Assembly: GCA_022449345.1 (NCBI GenBank)
Contig: JAKURL010000008.1
Location: 1-64,000 of the forward strand
Source of the DNA: Candidatus Thalassarchaeum sp.
Lineage (GTDB): Archaea; Thermoplasmatota; Poseidoniia; Poseidoniales; Thalassarchaeaceae
Length of the DNA: 64,000 bases
Direction: 5' to 3'
In this document: in pieces, positions 8,232 to 15,472 of the stretch
How positions within the stretch are numbered: position 1 is the first letter of the stretch
Layout of the letters: each line of letters starts with the position of its first letter
Translations under genes and position numbers: made by a program
The notes under the pieces: model-generated
Database searches by the model: none
The model's input: the letters and a program-made list of their open reading frames with translations, nothing else
Told to the model about the DNA's origin: nothing

Positions 8232-9251
8232 ATGAGGACCACCGCTCTCGCTCTGTGTTGCCTGATGCTTGCGACTCCACTAGCAGGTTGTTTCGATTCG
8301 CTGCGCTCCGGTGATGGTGTATTCGATGAACCTGAACCGTTGAGAATCAATCATATCCAAGTTCTCGGAACTCACAATTCCTACCACATCAAGCCATTTG
8401 GACCGACGATTAGAGCCTACGATTACACACACGAGCCATTGGATGTTCAGGCCGGTGAGTTTGGCGTTAGGCAGTTTGAGTTAGACGTTTGGTGGGATCC
8501 TCGTGGACAGTTGTATGTCTACCACAACCAATACGACTTCAGGAGTAATTGCGCTACCTTCGAGGATTGCCTCACCACTTTGCTAACTTGGTCAAACGAA
8601 AATCCAAACCACGTTCCACTGATGATTTGGGTCGAGCCAAAGGAATGGGTTCGGTCGAGTACCGACGAGACCGTAGTTGTCGAATTGCAAGAGATGTTAG
8701 ATAAAATCGAGACTGAAATTGGCCAATGGTGGCCACGAGACAAAACCATCACACCTGACGATGTCAAGGGTGATGCCGCAACTCTTAGAGAGGCTGTCAC
8801 GACAAATGGCTGGCCATTACTCGATGACTCGCGCGGTAAGGCCATGTTCATTCTCCTAGCCGAGGATGAAGTTCGTGAGGCCTATGTCGAGACCTTTCCT
8901 GGATTGAATGGCTCGCTGATGTTTACCATGAACGATGAGGCCAGCGAAACTGCTGCATTCTACTCCGAGACCGATCCAATTGGAATGGGCTCGGAGATTA
9001 CTCGACTTGTTGAGGAGGGCTACATCGTAAGGAGTCGAGCGGATGATGCCGAAGACGGTGAGGCGGACAACAACGATACTGCGCGCCGAAACGCTGCCTT
9101 TGCAGTCGGTGCGCATTCAATCTCAACCGACTACCCAGCAAAGGTGGATGGAATCGATTACTGGGTTCAAGTTCCCAACGGTCCTGTTGCCTGTAACCCT
9201 GTAACTGCTCCGCCGGGATGCACAGCAGAACGAATCAGTGTGGCTTCCTGA
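8232..9251 (+). CDS. Lipoprotein with Ca2+-dependent PI-PLC-like domain
   Basis: The signal peptide ends in lipobox PLAGC (Cys20), so the protein is likely tethered outside the membrane. The mature part has the TIM-barrel pattern of the phosphoinositide phospholipase C (PI-PLC-C1) family: QVLGTHNSYHIKP with the first catalytic His, FGVRQFELDVWWD with the acidic metal ligands, and YVYHNQYD with the second His. The C-terminal third (GSEITRLVEEGYIVRSRADD) is the barrel end, where secreted bacterial homologues also sit. Probable substrates are phospholipid head groups from algae or other cells, which is inference. It lies 45 bp after the FKBP gene, possibly co-transcribed. Confidence 0.8.
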   Translation: MRTTALALCCLMLATPLAGCFDSLRSGDGVFDEPEPLRINHIQVLGTHNSYHIKPFGPTIRAYDYTHEPLDVQAGEFGVRQFELDVWWDPRGQLYVYHNQYDFRSNCATFEDCLTTLLTWSNENPNHVPLMIWVEPKEWVRSSTDETVVVELQEMLDKIETEIGQWWPRDKTITPDDVKGDAATLREAVTTNGWPLLDDSRGKAMFILLAEDEVREAYVETFPGLNGSLMFTMNDEASETAAFYSETDPIGMGSEITRLVEEGYIVRSRADDAEDGEADNNDTARRNAAFAVGAHSISTDYPAKVDGIDYWVQVPNGPVACNPVTAPPGCTAERISVAS

Positions 9252-9319
9252 TTCTATGCAGATAGCAATAATTTACCCATACAGGTAAACCTCTTACGCG
9301 TCTACCCCATCTTTGGACC

Positions 9320-9664
9320 ATGAGCAAAGTAGCCGCAATACAAGCCGCATTCGAATCCGGAGATTCCAAGGCCCTAGAAGACTTGATTCATGACGACTAT
9401 CAGTTCATTCCACATGTTGGTGGAATGGTGATGGGCAAGAGCGACATGATCGCCATCGCAGGTAGTGGTGGAGTGACTATGGAGAACCATCGTATCCTGT
9501 TTGAGAATGACGAGGTCGGTATCGAGCACGGAATCGCTCACTTCGCAAACGGCTCGACTTCAGAGGCTGTGTTGACCTTCAATCGCTTCAAGGACGGCAA
9601 ACTCATCTTGAGTGAGACTGGTGCTACTCCTCTAAGTGATGATTACCAATTGATTGGTTCCTAG
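9320..9664 (+). CDS. NTF2/SnoaL-like small protein
   Basis: A single cone-shaped alpha+beta domain of the NTF2/SnoaL-like superfamily. The N-terminal helix AIQAAFESGDSKALEDLIHDDYQFIPH and the strand-rich remainder (ENHRILFENDEVGIEHGIAHF, SEAVLTFNRFKDGKLILSETGATPL) match this fold. The 114-residue length is typical of stand-alone members, which serve as small enzymes, ligand binders or polyketide-like cyclases; no specific role can be given. The following gene is convergent, ending 2 bp away. Confidence 0.65.
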   Translation: MSKVAAIQAAFESGDSKALEDLIHDDYQFIPHVGGMVMGKSDMIAIAGSGGVTMENHRILFENDEVGIEHGIAHFANGSTSEAVLTFNRFKDGKLILSETGATPLSDDYQLIGS

Positions 9665-9666
9665 AA

Positions 9667-10329
9667 TCAAATCTTGGCGACCACTTTCAACTCGACCGCG
9701 ATTGGAGTCGGCAAGGCTCGTACCGCTACTGTGGTGCGAGCGCATTGAATCTCTGAGAAGTACTCAGCATAGACTTCGTTGTATCCTGCAAAGTCCTGAT
9801 CCATATTGATTAGGAATGAAAGGCAATCTACGACATTGTCTAGTGACGAACCTGCGTCTTCCAAGATTGCCTTGATGTTCTCGATTACGGCTCTAGTTTG
9901 GGCTCGAATATCATAATCGAGAAGATTACCATCAGCGTCACGAATAGGTCCGCCTGGAATCTCGTCAGTTCCTGCCTGACGAGGGCCAATTCCGCTGACG
10001 AAGAGCAAGTTACCTACTCGGTGAGCGTGCGGATAAGCACCGACGGCTGTGGGCGCGTTTTCTGAAAATATTGGGCCGTCGTCGTTGGTGAATTTTCCGG
10101 CGGTTTTCTTTCCGACAACTCCACCAACTATGCCGCCAACTGGGCCACCTAATACGACGCCAGCTGCTGCCCCAGCGGCACCTCCAGCGCTGTAAATCAT
10201 CGATTTACCATAGGCGTCATAAAGAGCTTCGATGACTTCATCGGGAGCCTCGATTAATTCCTTAATCAACTCAAGGCGGTGTAGGAAAGGTATGTCTTCT
10301 TCTTCCGGTTCCGGCTCTTCAGAGGTCAT
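9667..10329 (-). CDS. RidA-family deaminase with N-terminal glycine-zipper segment
   Basis: The C-terminal 130 residues are a RidA/YjgF domain: NAPTAVGAYPHAHRVGNLLFVSGIGPRQAG at the start and ARTTVAVRALPTPIAVELKVVA at the end, with the conserved Arg and Glu of the deaminase pocket. The DYDIRAQTRAVIENIKAILEDAGSS helix is standard. Next to genes for a 2-aminophenol-type dioxygenase, the likely role is 2-aminomuconate deaminase (AmnD-like). Unusually, about 90 residues precede it, including a Gly/Ala/Val-rich stretch (GGAAGAAAGVVLGGPVGGIVGGVVG) that looks like a glycine-zipper membrane segment. The start overlaps the stop of the upstream gene by 4 bp (ATGA type), indicating translational coupling. 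Confidence 0.82.
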   Translation of the reverse strand: MTSEEPEPEEEDIPFLHRLELIKELIEAPDEVIEALYDAYGKSMIYSAGGAAGAAAGVVLGGPVGGIVGGVVGKKTAGKFTNDDGPIFSENAPTAVGAYPHAHRVGNLLFVSGIGPRQAGTDEIPGGPIRDADGNLLDYDIRAQTRAVIENIKAILEDAGSSLDNVVDCLSFLINMDQDFAGYNEVYAEYFSEIQCARTTVAVRALPTPIAVELKVVAKI

Positions 10330-11261
10330 TCTAACATCCCCTTATCGAGTACGTTGCGATCTCCTCGGTAGACCTCAACATCGTCCTCGTCGAACTCCTT
10401 GTCGCCGACAGAAACGCTTGATGGAGTCAAGGTGATTACCGCTCCTCCACTTCCGTGAAGGGCTTCGTAAGCCAATACTTCACCTTCGTAGTTGTTGTGC
10501 TGACCCATGGTTGCTGCCATCCACCAAGCCGGCTTGTAGGCGACTACTTTTTGGACTCGAATCTGCCCGTGAATGTCTCGGCTCAATTGACTTAGATCCT
10601 CCAATCTTCCATCTCCGAAGAACTCCAGAATCTTACGATTCCAATCGTCGTCTTTCTGAGAGTGGATTCTGTCCTCGACTGGGTCGATGTGTTCTGTGAA
10701 CATACGATTGGAGAGGCTGGATACCACTACCACCACCGCCTTCTTTCCTTGTTCTACTAGTGTATCTCTGGCAGCCTTGCCCAGAACGATGGTTTCGGCT
10801 CGGTTGGCGTACATATTGCTCGATATGATGCAAGCGGGGATTCGATTGTCTGGATTCAACAACTGCAATGCGACGACCGCTCCGGTATCGATTGGGAATC
10901 CCTCGTATTCAACGGTTCGAGCTTCTAGTCCTCGCTTCTCGCAATTATCTCTCATTGTATGGGCGAATTCTGTGTCCATCCAGAATTCGTAAGGCATACT
11001 TCCAAGATAGTGGAAATCATCGTCGACGTGAGTCCATACTGCCTTTTCTAGGGCTTGGATCTGATGTCCAATGATGCTCGGCCAAGTGGTAGAATAGACC
11101 AGGATGATGTCGACCTCGTTTTCCTCAATTCTCTTTCGACATTCATCATAGGCGGCTCTCAGTCTGGCATATCCCTCGTTTGCATTAGGAGACAGCAAGG
11201 GCTGAGGATGTGGTGGACAGTAGATTCCAAAGAGAATCTCGGGTTCATTGGATTCGCTCAT
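10326..11261 (-). CDS. amnA: Class III extradiol dioxygenase, non-catalytic alpha-like subunit
   Basis: A LigB-fold protein paired with the catalytic subunit encoded just upstream. It has the same architecture (IYCPPHPQPLLSP at the N terminus, IILVYSTTWPSIIGHQ, VVVSSLSNRMF) but has lost several metal-site residues: the PHW of the partner is TTW here, and the SLSHRH motif is SLSNRM. That matches the inactive alpha subunit of heteromeric 2-aminophenol 1,6-dioxygenases. It is followed without a gap by the RidA-type deaminase and preceded by the beta subunit 9 bp upstream. The substrate may instead be another aminophenol or catechol-like ring. Confidence 0.75.
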   Translation of the reverse strand: MSESNEPEILFGIYCPPHPQPLLSPNANEGYARLRAAYDECRKRIEENEVDIILVYSTTWPSIIGHQIQALEKAVWTHVDDDFHYLGSMPYEFWMDTEFAHTMRDNCEKRGLEARTVEYEGFPIDTGAVVALQLLNPDNRIPACIISSNMYANRAETIVLGKAARDTLVEQGKKAVVVVVSSLSNRMFTEHIDPVEDRIHSQKDDDWNRKILEFFGDGRLEDLSQLSRDIHGQIRVQKVVAYKPAWWMAATMGQHNNYEGEVLAYEALHGSGGAVITLTPSSVSVGDKEFDEDDVEVYRGDRNVLDKGMLE

Positions 11262-11270
11262 TAGATCACC

Positions 11271-12176
11271 TCATAGAACATACTCGCGAGTTTCGTCGTT
11301 GGGGTCCCAGCAAGCGATTACATTTCCAGTTCCAATTACAGATTGGTAGCCGTAAATCTCAGCAGGGAAGTCTGGAAATCCCATCGCTCCGAGCATCCAA
11401 ATAAGGCCACCGCCCTCTGTTTCAGCGATGGTTTGCTCGGTGAATTCCGGCATGATGTCGATTACTTCTCGGCTCTTGCCGTCTCGCATCATCTCAATGA
11501 TTTTCATATCCCAAACATACTGGCTGTGATTGTATATGTGCTCCCGGCTCATGTCTTCTGGCAATGGCGCTTCTTCGACGAAGTGGCGGTGTGAAAGTGA
11601 GTGACTAGCTACTAGCACTACGCGCTTGCCGCTATCCTCGATTGCCTTTGCGCAAGCGTGGCCGAGCGCGGTAGCCTGCTCGACCATTACTTCAGGCGAG
11701 TAGTAGTGAGTGTTGCGATTACTTGAGATGGTCACAATCGGCTTATCCCATTCTGGATTTAGCAAATGACAACTGGTAATTGTGCCATAATCGACTCTGA
11801 AATCTGGATTACGCATCATCTTGGTAATGATTCCTTGATCTGAAGCTGCGTCTCGCATGGCTTCCGAGAGTTCAACATCGACCTTCAAATCGTAATTATA
11901 GCGGAATAGGTTTGGGAAAACAGGATCGACCGATTTTGAACTGAATTCAGGAAGACCGAGGAAATGAGTTCCGATGTAGGTCTGCCAGTGTGGAGTGAAG
12001 ATAACAATTGCATCGTAGTCGATATTCTTCAATTTGCGAGCAAGCCGTTGGTAGCCCCATCGTAGAGTTTCCCAGCCTCCTTCTGAATACGCCTCATTTT
12101 GCGGTGGATTGTCCGCATAAACAAGGTGTGGAGGGTGTGGAGCGAGGCATCCCGCGACAATCTGGCCCTTCGCCAT
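11271..12176 (-). CDS. amnB: Class III extradiol ring-cleavage dioxygenase, catalytic beta subunit
   Basis: Resembles the catalytic subunit of 2-aminophenol 1,6-dioxygenase (Fe2+-dependent meta-cleavage). The N terminus GCLAPHPPHLVYADNPPQNEA is very close to what I recall of the Pseudomonas AmnB start. Expected catalytic residues are present and evenly offset by one from my memory of AmnB numbering: His14, His63 (in TPHW), His196 (in SLSHRH) and Glu252. The 301-residue length matches. It is the first gene of a three-gene minus-strand operon (beta, alpha, deaminase). The product of ring opening would be aminomuconate semialdehyde; an aldehyde dehydrogenase lies far away at 62.5 kb. Confidence 0.82.
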   Translation of the reverse strand: MAKGQIVAGCLAPHPPHLVYADNPPQNEAYSEGGWETLRWGYQRLARKLKNIDYDAIVIFTPHWQTYIGTHFLGLPEFSSKSVDPVFPNLFRYNYDLKVDVELSEAMRDAASDQGIITKMMRNPDFRVDYGTITSCHLLNPEWDKPIVTISSNRNTHYYSPEVMVEQATALGHACAKAIEDSGKRVVLVASHSLSHRHFVEEAPLPEDMSREHIYNHSQYVWDMKIIEMMRDGKSREVIDIMPEFTEQTIAETEGGGLIWMLGAMGFPDFPAEIYGYQSVIGTGNVIACWDPNDETREYVL

Positions 12177-12259
12177 GAACTGATGAGGTCTTGAAATCTA
12201 AAGAAAACCTTCCGCATAGATTCAGCACCTTGATTTGGGACTTTCAGTCGCCTAGGACC

Positions 12260-12670
12260 ATGCATTGGGACGGGAGGAGGCCAACGAGTCTGTGGCTTGG
12301 TCCACTGGCATTAGGACTCACCACAGGGGCTCTGCCGTACCTAATCGACCACTCATTCTTCGACGATTCCTCTTTGTTGGGGCCTGTCGGACTAAGCGCC
12401 TGTCTAGCGATAGGTTTGCTATTCCTACCTGATTCAGCTAGTGACCGTAAACCAGAGATGATCGCTGGAATCTGGATGGGCATGACGATTTCTTATTTTC
12501 CAATCGCCCTTTTCTTTGTCTGGATGATTCCGGTAATCCTCTATTGGATTGGAAGAACCATTACCATACAAAACAGCCATTTCCCACCATTTAGGGTTGG
12601 ATTATGGATTGGTAGCGGTATACTATCAGGAATCTACATTGGCAATATCATCGCCTTCAATTTGCTTTGA
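12260..12670 (+). CDS. Small four-helix membrane protein, unknown function
   Basis: About 136 residues with four hydrophobic segments (LGPLALGLTTGALPYLI, LLGPVGLSACLAIGLLFL, IAGIWMGMTISYFPIALFFVWMIPVILYWIG, FRVGLWIGSGILSGIYIGNIIAF). I do not recognise the family. ATG 12260 is preferred over an upstream ATG at 12191 because the added 23 residues are hydrophilic and lie in the divergent promoter region shared with the dioxygenase gene. Its 3' end overlaps the convergent PAP2 gene by about 45 bp. Confidence 0.55.
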   Translation: MHWDGRRPTSLWLGPLALGLTTGALPYLIDHSFFDDSSLLGPVGLSACLAIGLLFLPDSASDRKPEMIAGIWMGMTISYFPIALFFVWMIPVILYWIGRTITIQNSHFPPFRVGLWIGSGILSGIYIGNIIAFNLL

Positions 12671-14080
12671 GCGATAAATTAGACCCTCTACCGCAATTCC
12701 AAAGATTATGAATGACGGCCAACTCGATAAAAGGGCACTCCACATTAATTCATCATCGACATAATGCATCGTAATCCGAAGTTCGGAAACTACCTCTGGT
12801 GATTGACAGATTATCAGATGTTTATCGAATATTGACGAGGTCTCAACCTGTGCCTCAAACGTAACCCCAGGAACTAGGTAGTGGTTTGCATTGATGGAAT
12901 AGTCGTCCAAGTCGTAGTAGTCGTATCCTTCCTTGAATTGTCCTCTATCAAATGCATATATGACATCACTACGTTTGACAATGATGCAAGAGGGGGCTGG
13001 TCCTGTCATGTCGGGAATAGACTCCCCTACATTGCTAATCTCCACTGAAACCGGATGAGAGAGGCTGTGAACCTCTACTGTATCAATGATGAAATCGCCT
13101 GGACCCAAGCGATAATTCGGTACATCTTCATCTGCACCGGGACCATCTATAGCTCCGAAAATTAGGACGCCGCTGAATAGCACAACAGATACAGCGGCGA
13201 AAATTGTTTGTTGGCGGTCTGGAAGTAGATTTCGCCAATCAGCGAGTGCTGTTTCTCTGACAATTGGTTGAACAGCATGGCAGAATGCAGCACAGACTAT
13301 TGCAAGAATTATGCCTGGGATTATGTCGACGACCCAGTGGATGCCAAGATACAGTATAGAGAAGGCATAGATTCCTATATTGACCAATATGAATAAGTCA
13401 AATTCTCGATGTCGCCAATCTTTGATATCGATTCCAAGACTACGACAATGCAGTCGGTTTAGGATCAAGAGAGAAATTGGTAAGCCAATGTGTAAACTTG
13501 GAACTGCATTATCCATAGGGTCGTGAGAGGTAAAGAATGCCAAAGTGAAATCATCGTGGTAAAGTGGAGCTTCCATTCCTGGGATGAAACTACTCGTTAC
13601 TTCGATATTGAAGAACAAATAGAGAGGTACTGCTAGAAGATAAATCACGAAGTAATTCAGAGCCGCCTTGTCCGCCATTACCTCGTCTCTAGATAAAATG
13701 TAATACATCGGAGAGAACCAGATTATGAAGAGATACATGAACAGATAATGGGCGCTCAAAAGGTCGGTCAGTAAGTCGTTGTAGAAGGTCTCCTGTACCC
13801 AAAGAGTCCAGTCACCTTCGATGTCGTGAATCCAATGTGTGTAGCCACCAACTCGTGCCTTCATCGGCTCGTTATGATGGTCGATTAGAGCCTTATAGAT
13901 GAACATCAAAGCATACAGCGCAATGTGCCACCAGTATCCCTTGTCTCGGATTTCATCAAGTAAACCACGTAGCGGGACACGCATGTGCACCTCGTCGCGA
14001 GTTAGGAATCTCTGAATCGGGATTGTCATAGCAAGTAACGCAAACATCGCGTACTCATACGGGCCCGGTGGCCACTCCAT
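12626..14080 (-). CDS. PAP2-superfamily membrane phosphatase/transferase
   Basis: A polytopic membrane protein with the PAP2 (type 2 phosphatidic acid phosphatase) signature: NAVPSLHIGLPISLLIL carries the SxxH motif and YLGIHWVVDIIPGI the distal H-(x3)-D motif. This arrangement, with several preceding helices, resembles inositol-phosphorylceramide synthase-like (AUR1) members, which act on lipid-phosphate head groups at the outer membrane face. The last 150 residues (after a helix near FAAVSVVLFSGVLIFG) form a soluble beta-rich domain ending in one more helix, an unusual extension. The 484-residue length is about twice a minimal PAP2. It may belong to archaeal lipid head-group exchange; this is inference. 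Confidence 0.8.
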   Translation of the reverse strand: MEWPPGPYEYAMFALLAMTIPIQRFLTRDEVHMRVPLRGLLDEIRDKGYWWHIALYALMFIYKALIDHHNEPMKARVGGYTHWIHDIEGDWTLWVQETFYNDLLTDLLSAHYLFMYLFIIWFSPMYYILSRDEVMADKAALNYFVIYLLAVPLYLFFNIEVTSSFIPGMEAPLYHDDFTLAFFTSHDPMDNAVPSLHIGLPISLLILNRLHCRSLGIDIKDWRHREFDLFILVNIGIYAFSILYLGIHWVVDIIPGIILAIVCAAFCHAVQPIVRETALADWRNLLPDRQQTIFAAVSVVLFSGVLIFGAIDGPGADEDVPNYRLGPGDFIIDTVEVHSLSHPVSVEISNVGESIPDMTGPAPSCIIVKRSDVIYAFDRGQFKEGYDYYDLDDYSINANHYLVPGVTFEAQVETSSIFDKHLIICQSPEVVSELRITMHYVDDELMWSALLSSWPSFIIFGIAVEGLIYRSKQIEGDDIANVDS

Positions 14081-14188
14081 GGCGACACTCGACTGACTTC
14101 TGCTGATGAATTGTGCGGGTCGAAGGCAAGGAATCGGGCTTCAATGCTGTTCGCAAATAATCAAGGCGAAAGGCTTGCATGAAAGGTC

Positions 14189-14653
14189 ATGGATGGACAT
14201 GATGTGTGGTTGGCCGAGTGTGCTAAAATTGGCTATTTACCGAAGGCTCGTCTCTATGAAGAAGGCACTCGGACAAGCCAAAATGCCGCCGATCAATTGG
14301 GTTGTGAAGTGGCTCATATCGCCAAATCGATTGTCTTCGCTGGAGAGGATGGTGCGGTTGTGGTAATCACAAGTGGAGCCAACCATGTAGATCGCAAGAG
14401 AAAGTTGAAGCGATTACTTGGCTACAAGCCGAGCATGACAAACCCGCAGTACATCGAAGAGAATACTGGCTACGCTCCGGGTGGCGTACCTCCATTCGGC
14501 CATCTAAAACCCTGTACTGTGCTGATGGATGAGGACCTATTCCAATTTGAGAGGGTCTGGGGTGCAGCAGGTTCAGCACAGACGGTTTTTCCAATCACGC
14601 CGGATGAGTTACTACACTTCTCCGGCGCTACGGTTGGCGATGTTAAGCAGTAG
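14189..14653 (+). CDS. YbaK/ProX-like aminoacyl-tRNA deacylase domain protein
   Basis: A stand-alone trans-editing domain of the YbaK/EbsC/ProXp group, which hydrolyses mischarged aminoacyl-tRNA (typically Cys- or Ala-tRNA-Pro). Segments such as TSQNAADQLGCEVAHIAKSIVFAG, VVVITSGANHVDRKRK, TGYAPGGVPPFGH and VWGAAGSAQTVFPITPDELL are diagnostic; the invariant Lys lies in AKSIVF and the GGVPP loop is intact. The 154-residue length is normal. It precedes the SMUG-type glycosylase gene by 8 bp and is likely co-transcribed. Confidence 0.88.
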   Translation: MDGHDVWLAECAKIGYLPKARLYEEGTRTSQNAADQLGCEVAHIAKSIVFAGEDGAVVVITSGANHVDRKRKLKRLLGYKPSMTNPQYIEENTGYAPGGVPPFGHLKPCTVLMDEDLFQFERVWGAAGSAQTVFPITPDELLHFSGATVGDVKQ

Positions 14654-14661
14654 GCGAGTGA

Positions 14662-15405
14662 ATGATTGTCGCGAGGATGATTGAGGCTTCCTCCAAATTA
14701 CGCGATGATGTAGAAGCCTTCGCTGATTCATTAGTGAGTGAAGGTTCGGTTGATGCAGTTTACAATCCACTGTCATACGCATGGAAGCCACATCGCGCCT
14801 ACGTTGAATTAGCATCTGGCGGAGGCGCCAAGACCCTCCTGCTCGGAATGAATCCCGGACCTCATGGAATGGGGCAGATGGGCATTCCTTTCGCTGCCAC
14901 CAGTGTTGTTCGAGACTTGTTGAAGATTCGTAACCTAGAAGTTGGCCAACCTAGAAATCCACATCCGAAGCGGCCGGTGAGCGGACTCGATTGGCCGAAG
15001 GAGGAGGTCAGTGGTACCCGATTATGGAGTCTTCTAGCCGAAGAATACGGAGGCGCTGAGTCGATTTTTCAATCGGTTTTCTTGCTCAATCACTGTCCTT
15101 TGATGCTGTTTTCTGGAGACAGAGCTACCAATATTACACCGGACAAGATTGCTGGCCCAACTACTCGAGCGCTATTGGAAAGATGTGATGAACATCTGAG
15201 AGAAGTTGTCGAAATTATGCAAATTGAGAGAGTCATCGGTGTCGGACGATATTCACAGAAAAGAGCCTTGAATGCTCTGTCTGATACCGATGTAAAGGTT
15301 ACAACCTGTTGGCATCCTAGCCCAGCCTCGCCTCTAGCCAATCGAAATGGTGGTGCGGACTGGCGAGCCAACGTCAGGGTAGTACTGCCAAATATTCGAC
15401 AATAA
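14662..15405 (+). CDS. SMUG1-type single-strand-selective uracil-DNA glycosylase
   Basis: Base-excision repair glycosylase of UDG family 3. Motif 1 is LLGMNPGPHGMGQMGIPFAATSVV (SMUG proteins have GMNPGPFGMAQTGVPFG) and motif 2 is CWHPSPASPLANRNGGAD, with the His-Pro-Ser-Pro loop that inserts into DNA. The middle (SGTRLWSLLAEEYG, VFLLNHCPLMLF) is also conserved. The 247 residues match vertebrate SMUG1 length. SMUG1 is best known from animals and some bacteria, so an archaeal copy is of note. ATG 14662 follows the preceding stop by 8 bp; a second ATG four codons on is possible. Confidence 0.88.
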   Translation: MIVARMIEASSKLRDDVEAFADSLVSEGSVDAVYNPLSYAWKPHRAYVELASGGGAKTLLLGMNPGPHGMGQMGIPFAATSVVRDLLKIRNLEVGQPRNPHPKRPVSGLDWPKEEVSGTRLWSLLAEEYGGAESIFQSVFLLNHCPLMLFSGDRATNITPDKIAGPTTRALLERCDEHLREVVEIMQIERVIGVGRYSQKRALNALSDTDVKVTTCWHPSPASPLANRNGGADWRANVRVVLPNIRQ

Positions 15406-15472
15406 TCGCTCCTAAATTAACGAGTGAGAATCTCCTTAAGTGGGGCACTTTCTTGGTGTTTCAGGTTACACC

